Shown in pieces: positions 1 to 6,085 of a stretch of 9,581 nucleotides of DNA (position 1 is its first letter; the number at the start of each line of letters is the position of its first letter). The DNA is from Moraxellaceae bacterium. GTDB taxonomy: Bacteria; Pseudomonadota; Gammaproteobacteria; Pseudomonadales; UBA3067. The DNA lies in NCBI GenBank assembly GCA_002401525.1, contig NVTH01000069.1:4878-14458 (forward strand). The letters are read 5' to 3'. Below the pieces are notes generated by a model, which saw only the letters and a list, made by a program, of their open reading frames with translations, searched no databases and was not told where the DNA came from. A program made the translations under genes and the position numbers.

Positions 1-1
1 A

Positions 2-514
2 AATTCTAGTATCGCGTGGAAAGAGACAATCTCTGCCGAAGTAAATCCAGTGACACCGGCCGCGAATGATTGCAGTCATGACACACATGAACTGCACGTA
101 CTCATCGTGGAAGACAATAAAACCAATCAGCTGGTCACTAAACAAATTATTAAAAAGATGGGGCTAATTTCTCTTCTGGCAGAAAATGGCGAAATTGCCG
201 TCGAGATGGTTCAACGACAGAAAATAGATATAATCCTAATGGATTGCCAAATGCCAGTCATGGACGGATTTGAAGCAACACGTCAAATCAGACAGCTATC
301 AAGTCCTTTGAACTCGCTGCCCATTATTGCTGTCACTGCCAATACCAGCGATGAGGATCGGCGTCGATGCAGGGAATGCGGGATGGACGATTTTCTGGAA
401 AAACCAATTTCATACCATACCCTCAGCACGAGCATAGAAAAATGGCTGGGAAAAAAGGCTAACATTACCAATCCCGCCCAAACTGTCCAGCCTCAATCTA
501 AAAATCAAGGCTAG
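2..514 (+). CDS. C-terminal end of a receiver-domain protein, probably a hybrid sensor histidine kinase (5' truncated by window)
   Basis: The frame is open from base 2 with no stop before the GTG at 50, so this is the 3' end of a longer gene and the GTG need not be its start. The visible part holds one CheY-like receiver domain. Numbering from the GTG, the acidic pair E21-D22 lies in VLIVEDNKTN, the phosphoacceptor is D65 in LMDCQMPVMDG, the switch threonine is T96 in AVTANTS and the conserved lysine is K118 in FLEKPI. All residues needed for phosphorylation are present. The EDNKTNQ and DCQMPVMDGFEATRQIR style is typical of receivers at the end of hybrid kinases (BarA/GacS-like), which pass phosphate to an HPt domain. 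A polar tail of about 20 residues follows, with no output or HPt domain. The kinase part is inferred from the open upstream frame. The gene converges on cysK, 65 bases away. Confidence 0.85.
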   Translation, partial: NSSIAWKETISAEVNPVTPAANDCSHDTHELHVLIVEDNKTNQLVTKQIIKKMGLISLLAENGEIAVEMVQRQKIDIILMDCQMPVMDGFEATRQIRQLSSPLNSLPIIAVTANTSDEDRRRCRECGMDDFLEKPISYHTLSTSIEKWLGKKANITNPAQTVQPQSKNQG

Positions 515-579
515 CCCAATCTAGGCGTGAACAAGTCCGATAAAAAGGCTAAAACTAAAATAGTTAAAACAAAAAGAAA

Positions 580-1548
580 CTATTGAACGGTTTCATTTTC
601 AGTAAATTCACCGGCAAACAACGCCGACGATAAATAACGCTCTCCTGAATCAGGCAAAATCGCGACAATGGTTTTCCCAGCATTGTCTTTTTGCTGAGAT
701 AAACGATGTGCCACCGCCATCGCAGCCCCTGATGAGATGCCCGCTAAAATGCCTTCCTCTCGCATTAATTTATGGGCCCATTCGATCGCTTCTTCATTGC
801 TACATTGTTCCACCTGATCCACCATTTCTAGATCTAGGTTGTCAGGGATAAACCCTGCGCCAATGCCTTGAATTTTATGAGGACCGTGGGTGGGCTCTTG
901 GCCGCTCTTAGCGGCAGCTATCACAGTAGAAGAAGTAGGCTCTATAGCCACTGAAGTAATCGCCTTACCTTTAGTGTTTTTAATAAATCGTGAAACTCCA
1001 GTAATGGTTCCACCAGTGCCTACGCCAGAAACCAAAATATCAATCGCTCCCTGCGTGTCTTCCCAAATCTCTGGCCCAGTGGTTTTTTCGTGAACATCAG
1101 GATTGGCAGGGTTTTCGAATTGGCAAGGCATAAAGCTATTGTCAGGATCGTCAGCCACGATCTCTTTGGCTTTCGCGATAGCCCCAGGCATGCCCTTCGC
1201 TCCATCCGTTAATACCACCGTCGCACCCAAGGCTTTTAACAATTGGCGACGTTCCAAACTCATCGTATTCGGCATGGTGACCGTCAACGGGTATCCCTTC
1301 GCAGCGGCTACGTAGGCTAAGGCAATTCCCGTATTGCCACTAGTAGGCTCAACAATGCGCATGCCGGGCTTAAGCGTACCGGCCTTTTCAGCTTCCCAAA
1401 CCATGTTAGCCCCAATGCGGCACTTCACCGAATTCGCGGGGTTACGACTTTCCACTTTAACGTAGATATTGCCATCGCTAATGCGATTAATTTTAACTAA
1501 CGGGGTTTTTCCAATGCTTAGGCTATTGTCGTCGAACGTGTTGCTCAT
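580..1548 (-). CDS. cysK: Cysteine synthase A (O-acetylserine sulfhydrylase)
   Basis: PLP enzyme of the cytoplasm that makes L-cysteine from O-acetyl-L-serine and sulfide, the last step of assimilatory sulfate reduction. The 322-residue protein is full length (E. coli CysK is 323). The PLP Schiff-base lysine is K42 in [11 protein letters not shown], a CysK rather than CysM signature (CysM has SVKDRAA). The substrate loop TSGNTG is at 69-74, the PLP phosphate loop GVGTGGT at 175-181, and GISSGA at 270-275 carries the serine that contacts the PLP ring nitrogen. The ATG at 1548 was chosen because [18 protein letters not shown] matches the family N-terminus and AAGGAA lies 9 bases upstream. A TTG at 1593 would add 15 residues, lacks family support and would place a leader stem-loop inside the gene. 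It follows a sulfotransferase gene on the same strand, but the 219-base gap and a possible terminator argue for separate transcription. Confidence 0.96.
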   Translation of the reverse strand: MSNTFDDNSLSIGKTPLVKINRISDGNIYVKVESRNPANSVKCRIGANMVWEAEKAGTLKPGMRIVEPTSGNTGIALAYVAAAKGYPLTVTMPNTMSLERRQLLKALGATVVLTDGAKGMPGAIAKAKEIVADDPDNSFMPCQFENPANPDVHEKTTGPEIWEDTQGAIDILVSGVGTGGTITGVSRFIKNTKGKAITSVAIEPTSSTVIAAAKSGQEPTHGPHKIQGIGAGFIPDNLDLEMVDQVEQCSNEEAIEWAHKLMREEGILAGISSGAAMAVAHRLSQQKDNAGKTIVAILPDSGERYLSSALFAGEFTENETVQ

Positions 1549-1557
1549 GGGGATGGT

Positions 1558-1563
1558 TTCCTT
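1558..1563 (-). promoter_or_regulatory. Ribosome binding site that decides the cysK start
   Basis: On the minus strand this reads AAGGAA, 9 bases before the ATG at 1548. It supports that ATG over the in-frame TTG at 1593. Confidence 0.6.
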
Positions 1564-1571
1564 GGCAGATA

Positions 1572-1590
1572 ATTCCTTGATTAAAGGAAT
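1572..1590 (-). promoter_or_regulatory. Perfect 7-bp inverted repeat in the cysK leader
   Basis: ATTCCTT (1572-1578) and AAGGAAT (1584-1590) are exact inverted copies around a 5-base loop, ending 23 bases before the cysK ATG. It could fold in the 5' UTR or serve as a dimeric repressor or activator site. There is no T-run after it on the minus strand, so it is not an obvious attenuator. Its function is unknown. Confidence 0.4.
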
Positions 1591-1659
1591 CAAAATATTG
1601 GCTCAAATAGAGACAATTAAAATAGAATTCCGCAATAATACTCGCCCCCTACTAGGATG

Positions 1660-1688
1660 CATAGCCAAACCAGGGTACATAGCCAAAC
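1660..1688. repeat. Pair of 11-bp direct repeats upstream of cysK
   Basis: CATAGCCAAAC occurs at 1660-1670 and again exactly at 1678-1688, start to start 18 bases. The pair lies 112-140 bases upstream of the cysK ATG, between cysK and the sulfotransferase gene. The position would suit an activator site such as that of a LysR-type regulator, but the sequence matches no site I recognise, and two copies in AT-rich intergenic DNA could be chance. Confidence 0.35.
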
Positions 1689-1694
1689 AATTTC

Positions 1695-1740
1695 AAAAAG
1701 CAGCAAAACCCCTCAGTTCGTTAATTTTGACCTTTTGCTG
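1695..1740 (-). terminator. Possible rho-independent terminator of the sulfotransferase gene
   Basis: Read on the minus strand, CAGCAAAA (1740-1733) is followed after 24 bases by TTTTGCTG (1708-1701), then C and five T's (1699-1695). The 8-bp perfect stem plus T-run begins 28 bases after the sulfotransferase stop. The long loop and A/T-rich stem make it weak. Confidence 0.35.
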
Positions 1741-1767
1741 AGCAGGGCCGCCCTAAGACCAGACTAT

Positions 1768-3015
1768 TCAAGTCGCAGGAGCCGCCTTCTTAGCATTAAT
1801 GCCTTCGACTACATCCGGATAAAACTTATCAATGGGGTAGCTAGCCTCAGCCAAACACTGCTGACACATTTCATTAATACGCTTCTTTTCATACTCGGTC
1901 GCATCATTAAAGCGCTCTAACGCTCCCGACTTCATAAAACGGCCCTCTTTCTCCGAAACAGAAAATACATTGGGCGAGAACATTTCAAAGTGCTCTTCAT
2001 TCTCGCTCATATAGCTAAATCCGGATTTCTCCACTACCTTGAGCCGCTCTTCAGCCGTGAGCGTCACCTCCAGAAGAGTCGCAACACGATCTACTACCGC
2101 GCCCAAATCTTTTTTCATTTCTTCAAAATGTACAAACAACACATTGTCATGGTCCTGACTTCGTCGCCACCAGCCCTCTACGTGATCAGGCCATCGCTGC
2201 CAAAACATTTCCTCACTGCAATACCACTCCAATAAATTCTGCCGAGTCGGAGATAATGGGCCCGCTAACATATGCACAAAATCAATGACACTGGCGAAAC
2301 AGCTCACCGGGTGTCGTGTCACATAAATGTATTTCGCTGCATCATTTTGCTGAATCAATTGAGCCGGCATGTGAGTTTTAATTAAACGAATTTTATTTTC
2401 CCCTAACAAAGGCGCTTTATTAAAGGGCACGCTGGAAGTAGGATCTGTTTCGATCCAAGGGCTAACCGCATACATATGGCGATAGCCATCATCACTTAAA
2501 TCGCCCTCGCCTTTAAACAGAATTTCAAACACCACTTGCTGCATCCACGTCGTTCCGCATTTCATTTGCGTCGCAACAAAGACATCATTGGCTTGAGGCT
2601 CATAAGCCACTGTAGCGGCATAGGATTTTTTACTGCTCATACCGAACGGCCCAGACACGCCTTGGTAAAGAAACACCGGGATGGACTTAAACCGATAATA
2701 CTTGGCAATAAAATCAAACACGGGACGAATATAAGCCGCATTCCTAGCGATCATCTCACGCATTTTTCGGCGTTCTTCTAGAGGTCGAGAAAAATAGCGA
2801 TCGCCCCGAGTCCTTAGCTCCACAATAACCATAAAAGCAACGAAATAAATCAACACCGAACTGATAACAATTGCTGATACAACCCCGGATGTAAAGCCGA
2901 TGACACTGCCTAATAGACCCCCGAAGATAATTCCAGCTAATACAACGCTTAATACCACCGCTATTGATACAGCCCCTAGTACAGCTCCGAATACAATCGC
3001 TATAAAGTTGAACAT
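1768..3015 (-). CDS. PAPS-dependent sulfotransferase with N-terminal membrane hairpin
   Basis: A 415-residue protein of the Sulfotransfer_1 family, which transfers sulfate from PAPS to a hydroxyl or amine acceptor. The PAPS 5'-phosphosulfate loop is QMKCGTTWMQQ (150-160, K152), like the usual PKSGTTW. H215 in IKTHMP fits the catalytic histidine. The 3'-phosphate site is YVTRHPVSCFAS, with R234 and S242 at the usual eight-residue spacing. VLFVHFEEMKKDL (292-304) is also family-typical, and EGRFMKSGALERF (357-369) stands in for the C-terminal PAPS loop. Residues 3-65 are almost entirely hydrophobic and glycine-rich, long enough for two membrane spans, followed by a basic stretch (RTRGDRYFSRPLEERRKMR). 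By the positive-inside rule this places the catalytic domain in the cytoplasm, at the membrane. AAGG lies 9 bases before the ATG. The acceptor cannot be told from sequence; a lipid or membrane-associated acceptor is an inference. Confidence 0.88.
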   Translation of the reverse strand: MFNFIAIVFGAVLGAVSIAVVLSVVLAGIIFGGLLGSVIGFTSGVVSAIVISSVLIYFVAFMVIVELRTRGDRYFSRPLEERRKMREMIARNAAYIRPVFDFIAKYYRFKSIPVFLYQGVSGPFGMSSKKSYAATVAYEPQANDVFVATQMKCGTTWMQQVVFEILFKGEGDLSDDGYRHMYAVSPWIETDPTSSVPFNKAPLLGENKIRLIKTHMPAQLIQQNDAAKYIYVTRHPVSCFASVIDFVHMLAGPLSPTRQNLLEWYCSEEMFWQRWPDHVEGWWRRSQDHDNVLFVHFEEMKKDLGAVVDRVATLLEVTLTAEERLKVVEKSGFSYMSENEEHFEMFSPNVFSVSEKEGRFMKSGALERFNDATEYEKKRINEMCQQCLAEASYPIDKFYPDVVEGINAKKAAPAT

Positions 3016-3352
3016 TGTGCCCTACCTTGCTTAATTCGATTTATCTTAATGCCTCAAAACTGGTCATAACACGCGCGGGCGGGCGAATCTAGCGTAAGCT
3101 CAACTTCGAAAGAATATTGGCCGTTATTCACACTTTTGAGACGTCATGTATCGCCACACTCCCTCTCACTCCAAAATACCTCCCCTCCTCATTGCTCGTA
3201 TATCCCCGTAACATTAGGGTAAACTAGCGTCACTTTAATGCCCGCTCTAAAAAAGTAATCGTTTGATCCAATTAGATTCAATCCAAAAACAATCAATAGG
3301 CAGAGTCGGCATACACTGCAGCCAGTCAAAAAACTAAAACCCGGAGCCTCTT
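3016..3352. other. Divergent intergenic region, no gene seen
   Basis: About 340 bases between the divergent sulfotransferase (-) and LLM oxidoreductase (+) genes. It must hold promoters for both directions. A G+C-rich patch (ACGCGCGGGCGGGCG, about 3070-3084) stands out from otherwise AT-rich DNA. A weak sigma70-like candidate toward the LLM gene is TTGCTC (3192-3197), 17 bases, then TAGGGT (3215-3220). I see no convincing ORF, RNA gene or strong hairpin here. Confidence 0.5.
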
Positions 3353-4258
3353 ATGACGTACCCTATGCCCGCAGTCAGCATTGCCGCCGTACCACGCCGC
3401 CGTCGAGCCGTTATAGAATTTGCAAAGGAATTAGAACAAGCAGGATTTAGCGGTCTATACATGCCCAGCATGTCTGACGCACTGTCACTCTGTACCGCCA
3501 TTGCCATGGAAACCAGCACCATCCAAATTGGCACCAGTATCATTCCAATTTACGGCCGCTCACCTGGCGATTTCGCGCAAACCGCCGCCTTTATTCAAGA
3601 AGTCTCTAATAACCGATTTCGGTTTGGCGTCGGCGTAAGCCATGCGCCTGCATTAGCCGCTATGGGGCTCAAAGCCGGCAAACCTTTAGAAGACATGCGC
3701 AATTTTGTACAAGGCTATAAATCGGCACCTCGGGTGGGAGAACTGCCCCCGCTAACACTGGCCGCAATGCGTAAAAAAATGATCAGCCTCGCCAGCGAAA
3801 TTGGCGACGGCATGGTAATCGCCAACGGCGCCCGATCCTATATCCAAGAGTCACTATCAGGGCTGACCGAAGAACAACGCAGCAATGAAGATTTCTTTAT
3901 TGGCGACATGATCCCTACTTGTATTTGTGACGATGAAGCCGCAGCCAAAGCCGTCAATCGCAAAACCTTGGTGATGTATACCATGCTGCCTAACTATCGT
4001 AATTATTGGAAAGTCGCTGGTTTTGAAGAAGAGATGACTGATATCGAGCAGGCGCTTAATAAGGGCGAAATGCAACGCATTCCTGAATTAATGAGTGATC
4101 GCTGGCTGGAACAAGTCACCCTATATGGCTCCGCTAGTAAAGTCCGCGAAGGCATCGAGGCCTGGTATGACGCGGGCGTAAAAACCCCCATCATCGTGCC
4201 ATCCTCCGCAGCAGGCAATCAGATTAAAGCACTAGAAGAATTACTTGCACTGTATTAA
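3353..4258 (+). CDS. LLM-class (luciferase-like) F420-dependent oxidoreductase
   Basis: A 301-residue protein of the bacterial luciferase-like family (PF00296), a TIM-barrel fold binding FMN or F420. Family landmarks are AKELEQAGFSGLYMPS (24-39), IQIGTSIIPIYGRSP (57-71), NRFRFGVGVSH (87-97) and the segment PPLTLAAMRKKMISLASEIG (132-151) leading to DGMVIA, which matches the family's LAALGPKMLRLAGELADG pattern. There is no signal peptide or membrane segment. The start is supported by GGAG 6 bases before the ATG. The GVGVSH version of the loop and its place directly before npdG and the F420 biosynthesis genes favour F420 over FMN, so it is the probable local user of F420H2 (or reducer of F420 by substrate oxidation). 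The substrate is unknown. The gene is 108 bases upstream of npdG and may share its transcript. Confidence 0.85.
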   Translation: MTYPMPAVSIAAVPRRRRAVIEFAKELEQAGFSGLYMPSMSDALSLCTAIAMETSTIQIGTSIIPIYGRSPGDFAQTAAFIQEVSNNRFRFGVGVSHAPALAAMGLKAGKPLEDMRNFVQGYKSAPRVGELPPLTLAAMRKKMISLASEIGDGMVIANGARSYIQESLSGLTEEQRSNEDFFIGDMIPTCICDDEAAAKAVNRKTLVMYTMLPNYRNYWKVAGFEEEMTDIEQALNKGEMQRIPELMSDRWLEQVTLYGSASKVREGIEAWYDAGVKTPIIVPSSAAGNQIKALEELLALY

Positions 4259-4264
4259 TTAAAT

Positions 4265-4291
4265 CAATTAATTGATCGCATTAATTAATTG
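4265..4291. repeat. AT-rich inverted repeat between LLM gene and npdG
   Basis: CAATTAATT (4265-4273) and AATTAATTG (4283-4291) are exact inverted copies around a 9-base loop, starting 6 bases after the LLM stop. No T-run follows, and the stem is almost pure A/T, so it is poor as an intrinsic terminator. It may be a regulator site or an mRNA 3'-end structure. Confidence 0.4.
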
Positions 4292-4317
4292 CTTCAATCA
4301 ACCGAAAAGATCGAACC

Positions 4318-4354
4318 CCTATAAACTATGCCTCCTATAAACTATGCCCCCTAT
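4318..4354. repeat. 16-bp tandem repeat just upstream of npdG
   Basis: CCTATAAACTATGCCT (4318-4333) is followed directly by CCTATAAACTATGCCC (4334-4349), 15 of 16 bases identical, then a partial third copy CCTAT (4350-4354). It ends 12 bases before the npdG ATG. Each full copy carries TATAAA, five of six matches to a sigma70 -10 box, but no good -35 box is correctly spaced. Confidence 0.7.
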
Positions 4355-4366
4355 TAGAGAACTCTT

Positions 4367-5059
4367 ATGACCGAAGACAAAGCATCCAGCGGAAATCTCA
4401 ACATTAAAACCATTGCCATTTTGGGGGGCACGGGAGATTTAGGAGGAGGCTTAGCCCGGCGCTGGAGCCGTGCTGGTTTCGATATTATCATTGGTTCCAG
4501 AACCGAAGATAAAGCCGTTAGCGCCGCAACCGAACTGCTCAATGAATTCCCTGGACTGAGCGTTTCAGGCGCTAACAATTTAAATGCCGCGCAAAAAGCG
4601 GATTTAGTAGTGCTCACGGTGCCTTTCGCGCACCAAATTTCCACCTTGGAAAATGTCCAGTCCGCTCTGTCTGGCAAAGTCTTAATCGATGTCACCGTGC
4701 CTTTAAAACCGCCCAAAGTGGGTACCGTTCAGTTACCTGAACAAGGCTCTGCGGCACAAATGGCGCAAACCCTTTTAGGCGAATCGGTGCAAGTAGTCTC
4801 AGCGTTTCAAAATGTCAGTGCGCAACACCTTAACGAAGATCACCCCATCGCTTGCGACGTTTTGGTTACCGGCAATAAAAAGGACGCCAGAGACCAAGTC
4901 ATTGCCCTGGTTGAAGCCGCCGGGCTAAAAGGCTGGCACGCCGGCCCACTCGCGAATTCTGCAGCGGCAGAAGCAATGACCTCGGTATTAATCAGTATTA
5001 ATCGCCATCATAAAATTAACGGCGCAGGCATTGTTATTAGCGGCGAGCCTAAAATCTAA
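4367..5059 (+). CDS. npdG: F420:NADPH oxidoreductase (NADPH-dependent F420 reductase)
   Basis: A 230-residue cytoplasmic enzyme moving hydride between NADP(H) and F420. In an F420-making bacterium it probably supplies F420H2 from NADPH. The Rossmann motif ILGGTGDLGGGLARRW is at 18-33 and GSRTEDKA at 43-50, whose Ser-Arg would bind the 2'-phosphate of NADP(H). VLTVPFAHQ (82-90), SAFQNVSA (145-152) and the C-terminal AMTSVLISINRHHKINGAG (203-221) match the Fno/NpdG family (TIGR01915), including its characteristic NINR...AGI end. Length agrees with the family (about 210-230), with about ten extra N-terminal residues. The ribosome binding site is weak (AGAG about 6 bases upstream). It lies 165 to 175 bases before cofE on the same strand, in the position expected for a dedicated F420 recycling enzyme. 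Confidence 0.92.
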   Translation: MTEDKASSGNLNIKTIAILGGTGDLGGGLARRWSRAGFDIIIGSRTEDKAVSAATELLNEFPGLSVSGANNLNAAQKADLVVLTVPFAHQISTLENVQSALSGKVLIDVTVPLKPPKVGTVQLPEQGSAAQMAQTLLGESVQVVSAFQNVSAQHLNEDHPIACDVLVTGNKKDARDQVIALVEAAGLKGWHAGPLANSAAAEAMTSVLISINRHHKINGAGIVISGEPKI

Positions 5060-5137
5060 ATATATTGAACCCATTAAACCCAAAACGATGTCGAAATTTT
5101 TATCTTTTTAGGGCAGACCACTACACCACTTTGTTAA

Positions 5138-5166
5138 TTGCAACGAGTAATTCAATTCGATAATAA
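5138..5166 (+). promoter_or_regulatory. Candidate sigma70 promoter before cofE
   Basis: TTGCAA (5138-5143) is followed by GATAAT (5159-5164, five of six matches to TATAAT) after 15 bases, or by TAATAA (5161-5166) after 17. It sits in the 174-base gap between npdG and cofE, about 70 bases before the cofE start, and could drive cofE-cofD-cofC-fbiC. Judged by eye only. Confidence 0.3.
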
Positions 5167-5217
5167 CTAGCAAGGCATAAGACGACGTCACATTAATCTT
5201 TAGACTAAACACCCCCT

Positions 5218-5221
5218 GGAG
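5218..5221 (+). promoter_or_regulatory. Ribosome binding site bearing on the cofE start
   Basis: GGAG is 6 bases before a TTG at 5228 and 12 bases before the ATG at 5234, both in frame. The spacing favours TTG and the codon favours ATG, so the N-terminus is uncertain by two or three residues. Confidence 0.5.
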
Positions 5222-5233
5222 TATTTGTTGTCC

Positions 5234-6007
5234 ATGGAACTCACATTTAGCGCGCTACCCAACATACCGTTAGTGGCACCTCAAGATAACGTCGCAGAAT
5301 TAATTATTGCAGCGGCTCAATCCAAGCCCATTGAGATCGCAGAAAATGACGTCATTGTGATCGCTCAAAAAATCATTTCAAAAGCAGAAGATCGCTACGT
5401 CACACTAAACGACATCACCCCCTCCGAAGAAGCAAAAAAACTCGCATCAGAAGTCCACAAAGATCCACGTTATGTGGAACTAGTGCTGCGAGAATCAAAC
5501 GAAGTAGTGCGTAAAAAAACTGGCGTATTAATTGTCGAACACCGCTTAGGTTTTGTACACGCCAATGCTGGACTTGACCAATCCAACATTGAACATCCCG
5601 ACGGTCAAGAACGCGTATTGCTGCTTCCCATCAACCCTGATTTAAGTGCTGAAAACATTCGACAGCACCTAAAAAATCAACTGGGTGTTAATGTCGCAAT
5701 CATTATTAATGACAGCATGGGACGCGCATGGCGTAATGGAACATTAGGGTTAGCCATTGGCGTCGCTGGACTCAGCGCATTGGAAGATTACGTCGGAGGC
5801 GAAGATATTTTTGGCCGCGAATTAAAAGTCACCGCCGTCGCCGCGGCGGATGAATTAGCCGCCGGAGCCTCTATTGTGATGGGGCAAACCCAAGAAAAAA
5901 CGCCCGTGGTATTGGTGCGTGGATACACGCCACAACAACCCACTGATCCAGATCAACAAGGCATAACGCCGTTGCTAAGAAGTAAAGAACAAGATTTGTT
6001 TCGATAA
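5234..6007 (+). CDS. cofE: Coenzyme F420-0:L-glutamate ligase (stand-alone, CofE type)
   Basis: GTP-dependent enzyme that adds glutamates to F420-0 to make the gamma-linked tail of F420. The 257-residue protein shows the family landmarks in order: IVIAQKIISKAE (41-52), KDPRYVELVLRES (76-88), GFVHANAGLDQSN (106-118), NDSMGRAWRNG (159-169, usually DSFGRPWR or DTFGRPWR), GREL (194-197) and AADELAAGASIVMG (204-217). It ends at residue 257, so it lacks the C-terminal FMN-binding nitroreductase-like domain that actinobacterial FbiB carries; in length it resembles archaeal CofE. The ATG at 5234 is chosen, but TTG codons at 5225 and 5228 are possible, the latter with better spacing from GGAG. cofD follows after 78 bases. 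Confidence 0.95.
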   Translation: MELTFSALPNIPLVAPQDNVAELIIAAAQSKPIEIAENDVIVIAQKIISKAEDRYVTLNDITPSEEAKKLASEVHKDPRYVELVLRESNEVVRKKTGVLIVEHRLGFVHANAGLDQSNIEHPDGQERVLLLPINPDLSAENIRQHLKNQLGVNVAIIINDSMGRAWRNGTLGLAIGVAGLSALEDYVGGEDIFGRELKVTAVAAADELAAGASIVMGQTQEKTPVVLVRGYTPQQPTDPDQQGITPLLRSKEQDLFR

Positions 6008-6014
6008 GCCCTTA

Positions 6015-6048
6015 CTCGACTTAGACATCGACTTAGTCATCGACATAG
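6015..6048. repeat. 12-bp tandem repeat between cofE and cofD
   Basis: Three near-identical units stand head to tail: CTCGACTTAGAC (6015-6026), ATCGACTTAGTC (6027-6038) and ATCGACATAG (6039-6048, partial). They fill much of the 78-base gap between the cofE stop and the cofD start. The phase of 12 bases is exact. I recognise no known operator in it. Confidence 0.7.
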
Positions 6049-6085
6049 GGTACAAAAAAAACATCTAATAAAAGAAATTTAACCA

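Noticed and set aside
890..1315. Plus-strand open frames opposite cysK
   Set aside because: Antisense shadows of a strongly conserved gene, with no domain and no ribosome binding site seen.
1549..1593. Longer cysK reading frame starting at TTG 1593
   Set aside because: The added 15 residues have no family support, and the ATG at 1548 has a good ribosome binding site and the standard CysK N-terminus.
1607..1635. Minus-strand promoter TTGCGG-18-TCTATT for cysK
   Set aside because: Position fits, but both boxes are weak and spacing is long; not enough to call.
1744..1754. AGGGC-C-GCCCT palindrome after the sulfotransferase gene
   Set aside because: The single-base loop cannot form a hairpin, and no T-run follows.
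3192..3220. Promoter TTGCTC-17-TAGGGT for the LLM gene
   Set aside because: Both boxes match the consensus poorly; mentioned only as a weak candidate, not listed as its own feature.
4318..4354. CRISPR-like array from the tandem repeats
   Set aside because: The 16-bp units touch each other with no spacers and there are only two full copies; the same holds for the 12-bp units at 6015-6048.
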